Part shown: positions 1 through 9,181 of the stretch, one piece after another
Layout: the number at the start of each line of letters is the position of its first letter
Position numbering within the stretch: the stretch's first letter is position 1
From: Leeuwenhoekiella aequorea
Lineage (GTDB): Bacteria; Bacteroidota; Bacteroidia; Flavobacteriales; Flavobacteriaceae
Direction: 5' to 3'
NCBI RefSeq assembly: GCF_004104375.1
Contig: NZ_QOVM01000001.1
Span: 744,001-808,000 of the forward strand
DNA: 64,000 nucleotides
Program-made: the position numbers and the translations under genes
Notes under the pieces: model-generated
Told to the model about the DNA's origin: nothing
The model's database searches: none
Seen by the model: the letters and a program-made list of their open reading frames with translations, nothing else

Positions 1-804
1 ATAGGTAAGAGTAGTTTAAAAAGTAGTTTAGTAGTTATTGAAGACCCACGCTCTGCAATCGCAGAGGGATTTAGGGGACTTCGATCTAGTCTTCAGTTTA
101 TATATAGGAAACAACAAATTGAAGGAGCCAAGACAGTACGTGTCACATCATCTGTGAGTGGTGAAGGGAAAACTTTTTGTAGCATTAATTTAGCCAGTGT
201 GTTTGCATTAAGTGAACGCAAAACAGTTTTAGTTGGTCTCGATTTACGTAAACCGAAAATATTTGGAGATTTTAATTTGCCATCCGATAAAGGGGTGGTG
301 AACTATCTAATTGGAGAAGATAATTTAGATACTATAATACAAAATACTCAGATTCCCCATTTAGATGTGATATTAGCAGGATCAGTACCTCCTAATCCAT
401 CGGAGCTTTTGATGAGTGATCAAATGGATGTTTTAATTGCAGAACTGAAACAAAAATATGACTATATAATTTTAGATACTCCTCCATTAGGACTTGTTTC
501 TGATGCATTAGAACTTGATGAATATGTAGATGCAACTTTGTATATTATAAGGCAACATTACACTAAGAAAGGGATGCTACGTCTCATAAATGATAAGTAT
601 AAGAAGAAGGAAATAAATAATATAAGTTTCGTTCTCAATTATTTTTCAGCTAAAAGTAAAATGGGCTATGGTTATGAATATGGTTATAGTTATGGGAAGT
701 ATGGAGACGCCTACAGACAAAATGGAAATTCTGGCTTGTTTTCAAAAATAAAGAGATATATAAAAGATATTACGAAGTGGTTTAATAACCAATTAGAGAA
801 ATAA
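1..804 (+). CDS. Tyrosine autokinase / polysaccharide co-polymerase (BY-kinase, Wzc-like), C-terminal part
   Basis: This is the cytoplasmic kinase end of a Wzc/CapB-type protein that controls polysaccharide chain length and export at the inner membrane. The frame is open from base 1, so the true start and the Wzz-type periplasmic domain lie outside the window; the GTG at 154 sits inside the Walker A motif and is not a start. Visible are Walker A SSVSGEGKT (148-174), a Walker A' segment VLVGLDLRKP (226-255) in which Gly replaces the usual first Asp, and Walker B YIILDTPP (463-486). The tail carries seven tyrosines within sixteen residues (667-714), the usual autophosphorylation cluster. The ABC exporter genes start 3 bases downstream, which supports a role in surface glycan export. 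Confidence 0.9.
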   Translation: MGKSSLKSSLVVIEDPRSAIAEGFRGLRSSLQFIYRKQQIEGAKTVRVTSSVSGEGKTFCSINLASVFALSERKTVLVGLDLRKPKIFGDFNLPSDKGVVNYLIGEDNLDTIIQNTQIPHLDVILAGSVPPNPSELLMSDQMDVLIAELKQKYDYIILDTPPLGLVSDALELDEYVDATLYIIRQHYTKKGMLRLINDKYKKKEINNISFVLNYFSAKSKMGYGYEYGYSYGKYGDAYRQNGNSGLFSKIKRYIKDITKWFNNQLEK

Positions 805-807
805 TTA

Positions 808-1671
808 ATGAAGGATCAAGATGAGTGGTTGTATGAGATCAATGCTAAACAACCATTAATTGATATAGATTTTAAAGAGATTTGGAGATATAGAGATTTA
901 CTCTATCTGTTTGTAAGACGGGATATAATTTCTGCTTATAAACAAACTATTTTAGGTCCTTTATGGTATTTAATACAACCTTTATTCACAGGTATTATAT
1001 TCACTTTAGTTTTTAATAATATCGCAAGTATTTCAACGGGGGGTGCGCCACCGTTTTTATTTAATTTAGCTGGTATTACCATGTGGAGCTATTTCGCCCA
1101 GTGTTTAAATAATACTTCAAACACGTTTGCTAGTAATGCCGGTCTTTTTTCAAAAGTATATTTTCCTAGAATTATCTCCCCGATGTCACAGGCTATTTCA
1201 GCCTTATTTAAATTGAGTATTCAGCTTTTTATTTTTGCCTGTTTTTATATGTATTTCGTTGTTAAAGGATCAGAAATACAACCTAATAGTACGCTTTGGT
1301 TTTTCCCTGTTCTTCTGCTTATTGTGGCAGTATTAGGTTTAGGAGCAGGAATGTTGATTTCGTCTTTAACTACTAAATACAGAGATTTTAGAATTTTAAT
1401 TGGCTTTGCGACGACACTTCTTATGTATATATCTGCGGTAATGTACCCGATTTCTGAAGTGCGTAATAGCGCTACTTTAGCGGAGTATACCTGGGTAGTC
1501 GAACTAAATCCTATAGCTATTCTAATTGAAGCTTTTCGATATATGACGTTGAGTGAAGGCTTATTTGAATGGCCTTTACTTACTTATTGCTCAGTGTTGA
1601 GTCTGGTTTTATTTTTTGTTGGTCTTATTGTTTTTAACAGGACGGGGAAGAATTTTATTGATACGATATAA
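808..1671 (+). CDS. wzm: ABC-2 type polysaccharide exporter permease (Wzm/TagG-like)
   Basis: This 287-residue integral membrane protein is the transmembrane half of an ABC exporter that moves lipid-linked polysaccharide across the inner membrane. It has the family layout: an N-terminal amphipathic stretch (WRYRDLLYLFVRRD), the conserved segment YKQTILGPLWYLIQPL at about residues 45-60, and roughly six hydrophobic segments. Its length is normal for Wzm/KpsM/TagG permeases. The stop overlaps the start of the ATPase gene by one base, so the two subunits are almost certainly co-translated. The substrate cannot be read from the sequence. Confidence 0.9.
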   Translation: MKDQDEWLYEINAKQPLIDIDFKEIWRYRDLLYLFVRRDIISAYKQTILGPLWYLIQPLFTGIIFTLVFNNIASISTGGAPPFLFNLAGITMWSYFAQCLNNTSNTFASNAGLFSKVYFPRIISPMSQAISALFKLSIQLFIFACFYMYFVVKGSEIQPNSTLWFFPVLLLIVAVLGLGAGMLISSLTTKYRDFRILIGFATTLLMYISAVMYPISEVRNSATLAEYTWVVELNPIAILIEAFRYMTLSEGLFEWPLLTYCSVLSLVLFFVGLIVFNRTGKNFIDTI

Positions 1672-2936
1672 TGAGTAATATTATTCTTAAAGCAGAAAAC
1701 ATTTCAAAACAATATCGCTTAGGCAATGTAGGTTCAGGTACCCTACGCGATGACTTTAAACGGAACTGGGCGCGCATACGAGGGAAAGAAGATCCTTTTT
1801 TAAAAGTAGGTGCAGTTAATGACCGCAGTCAAAAATGTACGGAGGATTATGTCTGGGCATTGCGCGATATTAATTTTGAGGTTCAGCAGGGTGAAGTACT
1901 TGGAATCATCGGTAAAAACGGAGCCGGTAAATCAACGTTATTAAAGATTTTATCACGGGTAACCGCACCCAGTACCGGAGTTATTAAAAGTCGTGGCCGT
2001 ATCGCCTCGCTACTTGAAGTAGGTACGGGGTTTAATCACGAACTCACCGGCCGGGAAAATATCTATCTTAATGGAGCAATTTTAGGAATGACTAAAGCTG
2101 AAATCTCTTCAAAACTTGATGAGATTATAGACTTCTCGGGGTGTGAACGTTATATAGATACACCTACAAAACGATACAGCAGTGGTATGACCGTGCGACT
2201 AGCATTTGCCGTTGCAGCTTTTTTAGAACCGGAAATTCTCGTTGTAGATGAGGTGCTTGCCGTAGGAGATGCCGAATTTCAAAAAAAGGCAATAGGTAAA
2301 ATGCAGGATATCTCGCAGGGAGAAGGCAGGACGGTTCTTTTTGTAAGTCATGATATGAATGCAATTGCTCAATTGACTAACAGATTAATAATTTTAGAAA
2401 AAGGAACTGTGTCCTATACTGGTAATCCTTTAAATGGAATTGCCGAGTACCTTAAGGATGGAGAATCCCGAAATTTATTGTCTTTCAATGCTACTTCTCT
2501 TAAACCCCATTTAAAATCGGCAGTTGTTAAAACGAGTTTAGCCAATAATGTACACTTATTTGGAGAAGAACTCACTTTTGAGTTTTCAATTGTATGCCCT
2601 TCAGACGTAGATAATCTTGCCTTATCATTTCAAATTATAAACGGGCGTGATATTCCCATTACACACAGTTGGATTTTTGATGCTGACAATGAAAAGTCAA
2701 GAAAGGCAGGGGATTATATCATGAAGTGTGTGTTTCCTAACCCTAAAATATATATGGGTAATTATTATATCAAGATATTTTTAAGTAATTCATTAACTAA
2801 AGAAAAGTTTCAAGAAGTTGAAGCTATTTGCGATTTTAAAGTTAAAATGTTCAACACGAAAAGGACAGATTATAGTTGGAAGGAAGGAACCTGTGTTTAT
2901 TTAGAAGATGCAAATTGGAAAATAAGAAGCTTATGA
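1671..2936 (+). CDS. wzt: ABC exporter ATPase with C-terminal Wzt-like extension
   Basis: This 421-residue ATPase is the partner of the preceding permease. The nucleotide-binding domain fills about residues 1-255, with Walker A GKNGAGKST (81-89), signature YSSGMTVRLA (about 169-178) and Walker B EILVVDEVLAVGD (188-200). Residues about 270-421 form an extra beta-rich domain of the kind found in Wzt proteins, which in Escherichia coli O8/O9a recognises the modified end of the finished polymer before export. An N-terminal insert between the first strand and Walker A is also usual for this family. The stop overlaps the following methyltransferase as ATGA, consistent with a functional link to terminal modification. 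Confidence 0.9.
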   Translation: MSNIILKAENISKQYRLGNVGSGTLRDDFKRNWARIRGKEDPFLKVGAVNDRSQKCTEDYVWALRDINFEVQQGEVLGIIGKNGAGKSTLLKILSRVTAPSTGVIKSRGRIASLLEVGTGFNHELTGRENIYLNGAILGMTKAEISSKLDEIIDFSGCERYIDTPTKRYSSGMTVRLAFAVAAFLEPEILVVDEVLAVGDAEFQKKAIGKMQDISQGEGRTVLFVSHDMNAIAQLTNRLIILEKGTVSYTGNPLNGIAEYLKDGESRNLLSFNATSLKPHLKSAVVKTSLANNVHLFGEELTFEFSIVCPSDVDNLALSFQIINGRDIPITHSWIFDADNEKSRKAGDYIMKCVFPNPKIYMGNYYIKIFLSNSLTKEKFQEVEAICDFKVKMFNTKRTDYSWKEGTCVYLEDANWKIRSL

Positions 2937-3700
2937 TAGCTCGCCTTAAGAAAAAAATAAAATCAAAAATCTATAGTAGATATTTTGCACAGAACTCAAA
3001 TACCATAACGATTGACCGATCAGAATCTGATTTTGAGGAGCATGAAGTAGAAATTATAGGGAGAGTATCTCCTTACACCATGACAGGTGCGTTGCGCATA
3101 GTTAATTTTATTAGAGCAGTAGATTATATTGAAGAAAAAAAGATTGAAGGTGCTATTGTAGAATGTGGGGTTTGGAAAGGTGGCAGCATAATGGCAGCTC
3201 TCTTAGAACTTATAAGAAAGAATACTAGTGGCAGACGTGAAATATTTTTGTACGATACTTTTGAAGGTATGAGTGAGCCTACAGAAAAAGATTGGTCATC
3301 CAGAGCAGGGTCTGCAATTACTGCATTTGAGAAAAATGATGAATCTTGGAATCGGATAAAATGTTATTCTAGTTTAGATGAAGTGGTGAAAAACATTAAG
3401 AGCACTGGTTATAATTTAGACCAAGTTCATTTTATAAAGGGAAAAGTTGAGGAGACTATACCTAAGCAATTACCAAAAAAAATAGCTATTCTTCGTTTGG
3501 ATACGGATTGGTATGAATCTACCAAACACGAAATGATTCATCTATTTCCTTTATTAGTAAAAGGAGGAATTCTTATCATTGATGATTATGGGCATTGGGA
3601 AGGATGTAAAAAAGCTGTAGATGAGTATATACGTGAGCACAATCTTAAACTTTTTTTAATTCGTGTTGATTATACTTGTAGGATAACTATAAAGTCTTAG
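2933..3700 (+). CDS. TylF/MycF-like SAM-dependent O-methyltransferase
   Basis: This is a 255-residue class I methyltransferase of the TylF (macrocin O-methyltransferase) family, enzymes that methylate sugar hydroxyls. The SAM-binding motif ECGVWKGGS lies at residues 77-85; LRLDTDWYESTKHEM and GGILIIDDYGHW further on match the metal-binding and acidic motifs of the family. I place the start at the ATG of an ATGA overlap with wzt. A start at 2876 would add 19 residues and overlap wzt by 61 bases, which is less likely. Coupling to the ABC ATPase suggests the substrate is the exported glycan, possibly its non-reducing end; that is inference. Confidence 0.85.
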   Translation: MIARLKKKIKSKIYSRYFAQNSNTITIDRSESDFEEHEVEIIGRVSPYTMTGALRIVNFIRAVDYIEEKKIEGAIVECGVWKGGSIMAALLELIRKNTSGRREIFLYDTFEGMSEPTEKDWSSRAGSAITAFEKNDESWNRIKCYSSLDEVVKNIKSTGYNLDQVHFIKGKVEETIPKQLPKKIAILRLDTDWYESTKHEMIHLFPLLVKGGILIIDDYGHWEGCKKAVDEYIREHNLKLFLIRVDYTCRITIKS

Positions 3701-3703
3701 TTA

Positions 3704-4405
3704 ATGAAACAATTTTTAAATGTAAAGTTAAGTAATAAAAATTTAGACATATATGTGATTCGAACCGCAATATTTAAGGCTATTAAAACTAACTTAAAAA
3801 ACTTTGACGGTACATTACTTGATATTGGATGTGGAAAAATGCCATACAAGGACTATATTTTAAAAAACTCCAAGGTAAAAAATTATACAGGCTTAGATAT
3901 TGAAAATGCATTACTTTATGATGCAACTGTAAAACCTGATTTTACATGGGATGGTTTAAAAATGCCCTTTGAAGCTAATTCTTATGATTGCGCTTTTGGT
4001 ACAGAGGTTTTAGAACATTGTTCTGATCCTGATCAAATACTGAAAGAAGTTTTTCGAGTAATAAAGCCCGGCGGTATATTCTTCTTTACGGTTCCATTTC
4101 TCTGGAATCTTCATGAGGTGCCTCACGATGAATACCGGTATACCCCATTTTCTTTAAAACGTCATTTAAACGAAGCGGGTTTCCGAGATGTACAACTGAC
4201 AGCAACAGGCGGTTGGCATGCCTCGATGGCTCAAATGTTAGGCCTCTGGATTAAAAGAAGTAATATTTCTAAGAAAAAGCAAGCATTTATTATTCCTATA
4301 ATAAAACCTGTTATAATAAAACTTTTGAAAATGGATCGGAATCAAATGGTACATTTTAAAGAAGGTCAAATGATAACTGGACTTTCTGGTATAGCCTATA
4401 AATAA
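3704..4405 (+). CDS. Class I SAM-dependent methyltransferase (type 11-like)
   Basis: This 233-residue soluble enzyme has the SAM-binding glycine loop LLDIGCGKMPY at residues 38-48, an acidic motif TGLDI about 20 residues later, and the late motif VIKPGGIFFFTVPF. The sequence HEVPHDEYRYTPFSLKRHL in the C-terminal half is common in methyltransferases from polysaccharide loci. It starts 3 bases after the TylF-like gene and its stop abuts the next start, so it belongs to the same operon. It is the second methyltransferase next to the ABC exporter. The acceptor is unknown; it could act on the glycan or on a glycan-linked substituent. Confidence 0.8.
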   Translation: MKQFLNVKLSNKNLDIYVIRTAIFKAIKTNLKNFDGTLLDIGCGKMPYKDYILKNSKVKNYTGLDIENALLYDATVKPDFTWDGLKMPFEANSYDCAFGTEVLEHCSDPDQILKEVFRVIKPGGIFFFTVPFLWNLHEVPHDEYRYTPFSLKRHLNEAGFRDVQLTATGGWHASMAQMLGLWIKRSNISKKKQAFIIPIIKPVIIKLLKMDRNQMVHFKEGQMITGLSGIAYK

Positions 4406-5521
4406 ATGGATGGAAAAAACCTTAATATAGCTCTGTTTAGTCCAGCCAAGAATCCTTATTCAGAAACGTTTATTCAAGCTCAAAAGAATAATCTTAAAGG
4501 GAATGTATTTTATTTTTATGGAAGCGGAGATGATATTAAATTAGAAGGAGAAGATTTTAATATTACACAACTTAGTTTTTGTCAAAAGCTAAATAAAAAA
4601 ATAAGTCATAAACCTGTCTCCCAATTTAGGGCAACTAATATAGTGCGTTCTCTCAAAAAGAATCGGATTGATGTTGTATTGGTGCAATATGGTAATCATG
4701 CACATCATCTAATGCCGGTTTTTAAGCAGATGAATATAGGAGTTGTAGTTCATTTTCACGGGTACGACGCCTCTGTCAAAAATGTTATTTTATCAACCAA
4801 TACCTATAAAGAGGTATTTTCGAGATCAACTTATATCATAGCTGTTTCGAAAAAAATGAAAGAAATGCTTTTAGATTTGGGCTGTCCAGAAGAAAAACTT
4901 ATTCTCAATATCTACGGACCAAACCCCTTATTTTTAAAGGTAAAACCTGCTTGTTCAGAAAAAACTATAATTGCTATAGGACGTTTTGTAGATAAAAAGG
5001 CACCGCATCTTACTATACTTGCATTTTCTAAAGTACTTGAGAAGCATCCTGATGCTATTTTATTAATGGGCGGAAGTGGAGTTCTATATAATGCGTGTGT
5101 CGATTTATCTATTGCACTTGGGTGTTTTGATTCTATACGGTTTTTAAATATCATAAAACCAGAAGAGTTTCAAGAGGTATTGTCAAGAGCGAGGTGTTTT
5201 GTTCAGCATTCAAAAATAGCCTTAAATGGAGATATGGAAGGTACTCCTGTCGCTGTACTTGAAGCATGTGCTGCCGGGGTGCCCGTAGTTTCAACATATC
5301 ACGCAGGTATTCCAGATGTAATTCAACATGGGAAAACAGGTTTACTAAGTGTCGAAGGCGATATAAGATCAATGGCTGAACATATAATTCAGTTATTGGA
5401 TAATCCAGATTATGCTAAACAGTTGGGTCAAGCAGGAAAGAAAAGAATTAAGAATCATTTCTCAATGGAGCGATATATAACTAAACTTGACGAATTAATA
5501 AGATTATCAAGTGGATTATAA
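4406..5521 (+). CDS. Glycosyltransferase family 4
   Basis: This 371-residue GT-B fold glycosyltransferase is probably cytoplasmic or peripherally attached to the inner membrane. The donor-binding half shows IIAIGRFVDKKAPHL (about residues 189-203) and the retaining GT4 acidic motif around GTPVAVLEACAAGVPVVS followed by GIPDVI, with both glutamate-type positions present. The N-terminal half carries HFHGYDAS, a typical acceptor-side loop. The start codon directly follows the preceding stop and the end overlaps the next gene by 11 bases. Donor and acceptor sugars cannot be predicted. Confidence 0.87.
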   Translation: MDGKNLNIALFSPAKNPYSETFIQAQKNNLKGNVFYFYGSGDDIKLEGEDFNITQLSFCQKLNKKISHKPVSQFRATNIVRSLKKNRIDVVLVQYGNHAHHLMPVFKQMNIGVVVHFHGYDASVKNVILSTNTYKEVFSRSTYIIAVSKKMKEMLLDLGCPEEKLILNIYGPNPLFLKVKPACSEKTIIAIGRFVDKKAPHLTILAFSKVLEKHPDAILLMGGSGVLYNACVDLSIALGCFDSIRFLNIIKPEEFQEVLSRARCFVQHSKIALNGDMEGTPVAVLEACAAGVPVVSTYHAGIPDVIQHGKTGLLSVEGDIRSMAEHIIQLLDNPDYAKQLGQAGKKRIKNHFSMERYITKLDELIRLSSGL

Positions 5522-6479
5522 TCAAAAACCCTTAGTTTCTATACTAATCCCTACCTATAATCGAGCACACCTAATCGGGGAGACCTTAGATTCGGTATTG
5601 GCTCAGACTTATGAAAATTGGGAATGTATTGTTGTAGATGATGGGAGTACGGATAGTACGGCTGAATTGTTAGCGTCCTATGTTCAAAAAGACGCTCGTT
5701 TTCAATACCATCAAAGACCTTCTAACAGGCTCAAAGGAGCTTCGAGTTGCCGAAATTTCGGCGCTGAGAAGGCAGATGGTGAGTATTTTATTTTCCTAGA
5801 TTCAGATGATCATCTTTTAAAAGATTGTATTAAAAACAGATTATTAAGAATTGAAGAATTTCCCTCTTGTTTTTTTTGGATTTTTCCAATGCTAACACAG
5901 AGTAGAGAAGATAGACTTCCTTTAAAAAGAGAAATTCCAATTAAGGTAAATTATTTAGAAGAATTTTTATCAAATCGTATTCTTTGGCAAACAACGGCCA
6001 CTGTTTGGAGCAAATCATTTCTACTAGATTTAGGTGGGTTTGATGCTTCTTATCCTAGATTAAATGATCCCGAAATACATATTAGGGCTTTTATTAAGGC
6101 GGATACTAATTTTAAAGTTTTTTATAGTGCTGATGGAGACTATGTTTATAAACAAGTATTTTCAAAAGAAAAAAGAATATCGATTTATATAAATTACAAT
6201 CTCTCACTAAGGATTTTAGTAAAGAAAACAGTACCTCTTCTTTTATTAATAAAGAAGGATGAGCTCATAAAATTGATGAAATCTTTTTTAATTGATTACT
6301 ATACTGAGGCCTATAAACACAATTCACTTTATAGAAACATTAGACTTTTGAATGCTTTTAGAGTCTATGATGTCATTAGTTTAAAGCAATTTTTAAGAAT
6401 AGTATATTACAAGTCATGTTTTTTATTAGGCTTAAAAAACAAGTCTAGAATTTCCTTAAGTCAGCTTTTCTATAAATGA
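5511..6479 (+). CDS. Glycosyltransferase family 2 (first of a tandem GT2 array)
   Basis: This 322-residue inverting GT-A enzyme starts at a GTG inside the end of the previous gene. The nucleotide-binding N-terminus VSILIPTYNRAHLIGETLDS (residues 9-28) is followed by VVDDGSTDS and by the DxD-type metal motif FLDSDDHLL. The N-terminal 100 residues closely resemble those encoded at 6476, 8224 and 12064, and the DNA for QTYENWEC is nearly identical to that in the next gene (5604-5629 against 6557-6582), which points to duplication. No membrane segment is clear. The C-terminal 120 residues are basic and hydrophobic and may associate with the membrane. Confidence 0.88.
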   Translation: MDYNQKPLVSILIPTYNRAHLIGETLDSVLAQTYENWECIVVDDGSTDSTAELLASYVQKDARFQYHQRPSNRLKGASSCRNFGAEKADGEYFIFLDSDDHLLKDCIKNRLLRIEEFPSCFFWIFPMLTQSREDRLPLKREIPIKVNYLEEFLSNRILWQTTATVWSKSFLLDLGGFDASYPRLNDPEIHIRAFIKADTNFKVFYSADGDYVYKQVFSKEKRISIYINYNLSLRILVKKTVPLLLLIKKDELIKLMKSFLIDYYTEAYKHNSLYRNIRLLNAFRVYDVISLKQFLRIVYYKSCFLLGLKNKSRISLSQLFYK

Positions 6480-7318
6480 ATGTTTTGGTATCTATAATTG
6501 TTCCTTGTTATAATCAAGGAAGATTCCTAGGTGAATGTCTGCTCTCGATTCAAAATCAGACTTACGAAAATTGGGAATGCATCATTATTAACGATGGAAG
6601 TTCAGATGATACTTTAATTATCACAAATAAATGGACAGCTAAAGATCAGCGTTTTAGTTGTATTAATCAAGAGAATAAAGGTTTGAGTGCTTCCCGTAAT
6701 ATTGGTATTAAAAAAGCTTCAGGGACTTATATACTTCCAATAGATGCAGATGATAAAATAAAACCTGAATATTTATCTAGAGGATTAGCAGTATTCAAAA
6801 AGAATTTAAAACTTAAAATAGTTTATTGCAATGCTGAAAAATTTGGAATGGAAGAAGGGATATGGGATTTGCCTAAATACTCGTTACGAAATCTAGCACT
6901 AATGAACATGATTTTTTGCAGTGCAATTTTTAAAAAAGAAGATTGGTCAAACGTAGGAGGATATGATACAAAAATGGTTTACGGTTGGGAAGATTGGGAA
7001 TTTTATATTAGTCTTTTAAAGAATGGAGGAGAGGTTTTAAAATTAGATTATGTAGGGTTTTGCTATAGAATTAAAAATAAATCTATGATTAACTCTATAA
7101 ATGCACAACAATCATCGATTTTATTAAAATATTTAAATCAAAAGCATCAAGATTTTTATATAGAGCAGTTTGGGATTTATCATGATTTATTGAGGAAATT
7201 TGATACAGAAAAAAAAACAATTGAAAATCAACTAAATAGTAAAAGAATAATATTAGATCGCTTTCTTAAATTATTTTGTGGTATTAATATATCAAAATAT
7301 ATTCTAAAAAAGAGATAA
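6476..7318 (+). CDS. Glycosyltransferase family 2
   Basis: This 280-residue GT-A enzyme has LVSIIVPCYNQGRFLGECL at the N-terminus, IINDGSSDD, and the metal motif PIDADDKI at about residues 92-99. WEDWEFYISLLKNGG in the middle is the usual ED acceptor/catalytic segment of GT2 family A enzymes. The start overlaps the previous stop (ATGA). It is a close paralogue of the upstream gene in its first third but differs in the acceptor half, as expected if the duplicated enzymes add different linkages. The gene is strikingly AT-rich, especially in its 3' half. Confidence 0.87.
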   Translation: MNVLVSIIVPCYNQGRFLGECLLSIQNQTYENWECIIINDGSSDDTLIITNKWTAKDQRFSCINQENKGLSASRNIGIKKASGTYILPIDADDKIKPEYLSRGLAVFKKNLKLKIVYCNAEKFGMEEGIWDLPKYSLRNLALMNMIFCSAIFKKEDWSNVGGYDTKMVYGWEDWEFYISLLKNGGEVLKLDYVGFCYRIKNKSMINSINAQQSSILLKYLNQKHQDFYIEQFGIYHDLLRKFDTEKKTIENQLNSKRIILDRFLKLFCGINISKYILKKR

Positions 7319-7323
7319 TAACA

Positions 7324-8220
7324 ATGCTAGCAATTGTCATCCCTTACTTTAAAATAGATTATTTTGAAAAATGTCTTGATAGTCTATCAAATCAAACAAA
7401 TAAAGAGTTTAATGTCTATATAGGAAATGATAGTTCTCCAAGTGATCCAACTTCAATAATTACTAAATACCAGAATAAATTAAATATCACCTATAAATAT
7501 TTTCCGTTAAATGTAGGGCAGTACGCTCTCACTGAGCATTGGAATAGAACAATAAGTTTAATAAAAAATGAAAAGTGGATTATGGTTCTTTGTGATGATG
7601 ATCTGCTCGGAACAAATGTTGTCAATGACTTTTATAAAAATATTAAAGAAGTAGAAAAAGCTGAGATAAACCTTATTCGGTTTGCAACTCAAGAAATTAA
7701 TGGTAAGGGAGAAATTATTTCTAATATATATAAACATCCTGAACTACAATGTTATAGCGATGTATTTTGTTCTAGATTCATCAACAGGGGAAGGAGTTCC
7801 CTTTCAGAACATATCTTCAGAAAAAAAACGTACGAGAAGTATAAATTTAAAAATTTCCCGCTTGCTTGGCATTCTGATGATTATGCCTGGTTAGAATTTA
7901 GTGAGTTTGGTTTTGTTTACTCTATAAATACTGAATTAGTTTATTTTAGATTATCTAATTTAAACATTTCTCGGCCAAACTATTTGCTTGAAGAAAAACG
8001 GGAATATGCATTGAATTTTTTTAAACTAGTTTTAAAAAATCATATTCAAAAATTTAAACCAGAACACCAATATCTTATAATTAAACATGCAGAGATGTTG
8101 AACTATCCAGATATTAAAAGACCACTCAAATTATGGAGGGATTTTTTTTTATTGACATTGAGATATGGGGGAGTATTAGAAACTTTAAAGTTCTCTAGGC
8201 GCGTCTATTTAAATAGTTGA
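7324..8220 (+). CDS. Glycosyltransferase family 2, divergent
   Basis: This 298-residue GT-A type protein has AIVIPYFKIDYFEKCLDSL at the start, YIGNDSSPSD in place of the usual VDDGSxD, and the metal motif MVLCDDDLLG at about residues 92-101. WHSDDYAWLEFSEFG provides the acidic acceptor-side motif. It is less similar to its neighbours than they are to each other. The coding sequence is very AT-rich, with long lysine and asparagine runs. It begins 5 bases after the previous gene. Confidence 0.83.
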   Translation: MLAIVIPYFKIDYFEKCLDSLSNQTNKEFNVYIGNDSSPSDPTSIITKYQNKLNITYKYFPLNVGQYALTEHWNRTISLIKNEKWIMVLCDDDLLGTNVVNDFYKNIKEVEKAEINLIRFATQEINGKGEIISNIYKHPELQCYSDVFCSRFINRGRSSLSEHIFRKKTYEKYKFKNFPLAWHSDDYAWLEFSEFGFVYSINTELVYFRLSNLNISRPNYLLEEKREYALNFFKLVLKNHIQKFKPEHQYLIIKHAEMLNYPDIKRPLKLWRDFFLLTLRYGGVLETLKFSRRVYLNS

Positions 8221-8223
8221 ATT

Positions 8224-9174
8224 GTGAGTAAGAAGGTGTCTATTATTATTCCCGTTTTTAATAGGGAGAATCTTGTATTAGAAACTTTAGACTCTATAGT
8301 AAAACAGGATTACCCCAACTGGGAATGTATTCTTGTTGATGATCATTCTACAGATAATACTGTAAAAGTTATTAAAGCTTTTATAGAAAGCGATGCACGC
8401 TTTAGCCTATACCATCGACCTAAGGATCTTGCTAAAGGAGCAAATTCTTGTAGAAACTATGGTTTTGGGTTAAGTAAAGGTTTCTATATACAATGGTTTG
8501 ATAGCGACGATCTCATGTTACCTTCACACATTAGCTCACTGATTGATGCGATTCAAACAACAAATTCAGATTTTGCAGTAGGCGATTCACAAAACTTTAT
8601 AAAAGGAAAGGGCTTATCAACCAAACCTTACACCACCCCAAGGTTGGCAGGTAGTATAAATGCAACTACATATGGAATGCAGGGAATAGGATGGATTACT
8701 AATGATTTTTTATGCAAAAGAGAAGTTCTTTATCAAGTTAGTTTTAACGAAGATTTTCAAACTGACGGCGATGAATATAATTTTTTCACACAATTTCTGC
8801 ATTTAAATACAAATGGAGTTTGGGTGAATAAAATTTTGACCCATCGTCGTTTACACGAGCAATCTTTGAGTGCAAGTATAGATACAAATTCCAAAAAATA
8901 TTTATGGAAAATTGCAATTATAAAATTTGTTACCGCAAGAGATATAGAAATTTATGATAATTATCAATTGTCGAAATGGTTTTTAAGTGGCTATATGCAA
9001 TACGCTTTTACATTATCTTTAAAAGGACACGTTCCTCCTTTTTTTAATAAATCTTTTTTAATAATCGCTAGTCATTTTGGAAAAAAACAAGCCTTATCTT
9101 TTATAGGTTCTATTTTTAGCGCATTACTTTTTAAAAGGGGTTACTTTTTATTAAAGAAAGCGATTCAATTTTAA
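8224..9174 (+). CDS. Glycosyltransferase family 2
   Basis: This 316-residue GT-A enzyme starts at a GTG placed 3 bases after the preceding stop; no better ATG lies upstream. Motifs are VSIIIPVFNRENLVLETLDS, LVDDHSTDNT, a conserved RPKDLAKGANSCRNYG block shared with the 5511 gene, and the metal motif QWFDSDDLM at about residues 94-102. TDGDEYNFFTQFL is the acceptor-side acidic motif. The C-terminal 60 residues are hydrophobic with basic residues and could anchor the protein at the membrane surface. Confidence 0.87.
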   Translation: MSKKVSIIIPVFNRENLVLETLDSIVKQDYPNWECILVDDHSTDNTVKVIKAFIESDARFSLYHRPKDLAKGANSCRNYGFGLSKGFYIQWFDSDDLMLPSHISSLIDAIQTTNSDFAVGDSQNFIKGKGLSTKPYTTPRLAGSINATTYGMQGIGWITNDFLCKREVLYQVSFNEDFQTDGDEYNFFTQFLHLNTNGVWVNKILTHRRLHEQSLSASIDTNSKKYLWKIAIIKFVTARDIEIYDNYQLSKWFLSGYMQYAFTLSLKGHVPPFFNKSFLIIASHFGKKQALSFIGSIFSALLFKRGYFLLKKAIQF

Positions 9175-9181
9175 AATATTA

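Noticed and set aside
154-804. GTG at 154 as start of a small ATPase
   Set aside because: The codon lies inside the Walker A motif and the same frame is open to base 1 with BY-kinase sequence, so the gene begins outside the window.
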